Origin: Pseudo-nitzschia pungens
Lineage: Eukaryota; Bacillariophyta; Bacillariophyceae; Bacillariales; Bacillariaceae
Assembly: GCA_037355855.1 (NCBI GenBank)
Contig: JAYLWG010000017.1
Span: 1 to 15,000 of the forward strand
Reading direction: 5' to 3'
Length of the DNA: 15,000 nt
Positions 14,446 to 15,000 of this stretch are shown piece by piece. The notes beneath the pieces are model-generated. The model had not been told where the DNA came from and searched no databases. It worked only from the letters and a program-made list of their open reading frames with translations. The position numbers were made by a program, and so were the translations under genes. Every line of letters starts with the position of its first letter. The first letter of the stretch is position 1.

Positions 14446-15000
14446 AATTTCCCAGCGACCAATCAAGCCAAATAATATTTTAAAATGACATGATCAGCCA
14501 TGTCAAACATTTTTTATATTGATAGCATCCATCATATTTTAATAAATAGCATTAGCATAGACAGTTGCAATACAATTCATACAAAAATACCACAACATGC
14601 TGTGTTGCTATCCTGGTGCCATGGGGGATGTTCAATGTGGGATCTGTACCAGACCTGCATACCCTAGCCCTTAGCAACAGGATCTTACTCGGTGAAATAC
14701 TCGGTGACTACTTGGTGGCATACTCGGTGAAATACTCGGTGGCATATTCGGTGGCATACTTGGTGGCATATTCGGTGACTACTTGGTGGCATACTCGGTG
14801 ACTGGATTCAAAAATGTGTTTGTTTGTTATTGGATATTTTTCTTTTGGGAACAATTTGCTTCCATGTCCTTTGTTACAATCATAGTTGTTAAATAATGAA
14901 TATGTATCAAGTGGTTGAATTATAATGACAATGATACGTTATTGGTATGTTGTTTGATGTGTTGTGATTGGCAAGAACTCCTCTGCTTACTTCCTGTGGG
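14446..15000. repeat. second copy of the unique IGS segment (matches 2895-3449)
   Basis: The sequence repeats 2895-3449 at an offset of 11,551 bp: the TGACATG/CATGTCA hairpin with T-run (14486-14513), the 12-bp array (14688-14803) and the following unique spacer, up to the window edge. It shows that the right-hand spacer belongs to a second rDNA unit of the same type. By analogy the GTACATCCAGG array, Pol I promoter and an 18S gene would be expected beyond 15000. Confidence 0.93.

Overview
The window comes from a nuclear ribosomal DNA (rDNA) locus of a eukaryotic alga, most likely a diatom. The first 245 nt of an 18S rRNA gene (4428-4672, + strand) read like diatom 18S, including the stretches CTCATTATATCAGTTATAG and CTTACTACTTGGATACCCG. 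5S rRNA genes sit inside the intergenic spacer (IGS), an arrangement known in stramenopile algae. The exact genus cannot be told from the sequence alone.

Layout. 1-4427 is IGS. It starts with ~30-bp repeats carrying the palindrome TTGCTAGCAA (1-556). A long field of CCCGGATGTACGG-type repeats follows (764-1640). Next come a unique segment, a 12-bp array and a 15-bp array, four tandem 5S genes (2208-2868), a second 12-bp array, and a GTACATCCAGGTTCC-type array (3496-3622). A non-repetitive stretch (3623-4427) must hold the RNA polymerase I promoter and the 5' external transcribed spacer. The 18S gene then begins but stops abruptly after 245 nt.

From 4673 to about 11731 lies a non-LTR (LINE-type) retrotransposon in antisense orientation to the 18S. 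It has a coiled-coil ORF1 with a basic tail (10985-11809 as it stands). It also has a large uninterrupted ORF2 (5088-10832 from its first AUG, open to 10994) encoding apurinic-like endonuclease, reverse transcriptase, RNase H and a C-terminal CCHC zinc motif. Its 3' UTR of about 415 bp contains diverged repeats and hairpins. The catalytic motifs are intact, which suggests a young copy.

The 5' end of the element abuts the 15-bp IGS array, not the missing remainder of the 18S gene. From 11732 to 15000 the window is again IGS: a partial unit with three 5S genes, a full 1114-bp unit with three, a unit with two, and then a copy (14446-15000) of the sequence at 2895-3449. The rest of 18S, the ITS/5.8S and the 28S are absent between the two spacers. 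Either the insertion came with a large deletion, or later recombination or an assembly join produced this.

Most interesting points: (i) PCNA-binding (PIP-box-like) motifs recur in the tails of both ORFs, one a full consensus at the extreme C-terminus of ORF2; (ii) the first catalytic Asn of the endonuclease lies upstream of the only available ORF2 AUG, implying frameshift, reinitiation or non-AUG start; (iii) ORF1 is fused in frame to IGS repeats; (iv) the 5S clusters vary as A-B-B-A, A-B-A, A-B-A and A-A by spacer type, a record of unequal exchange.
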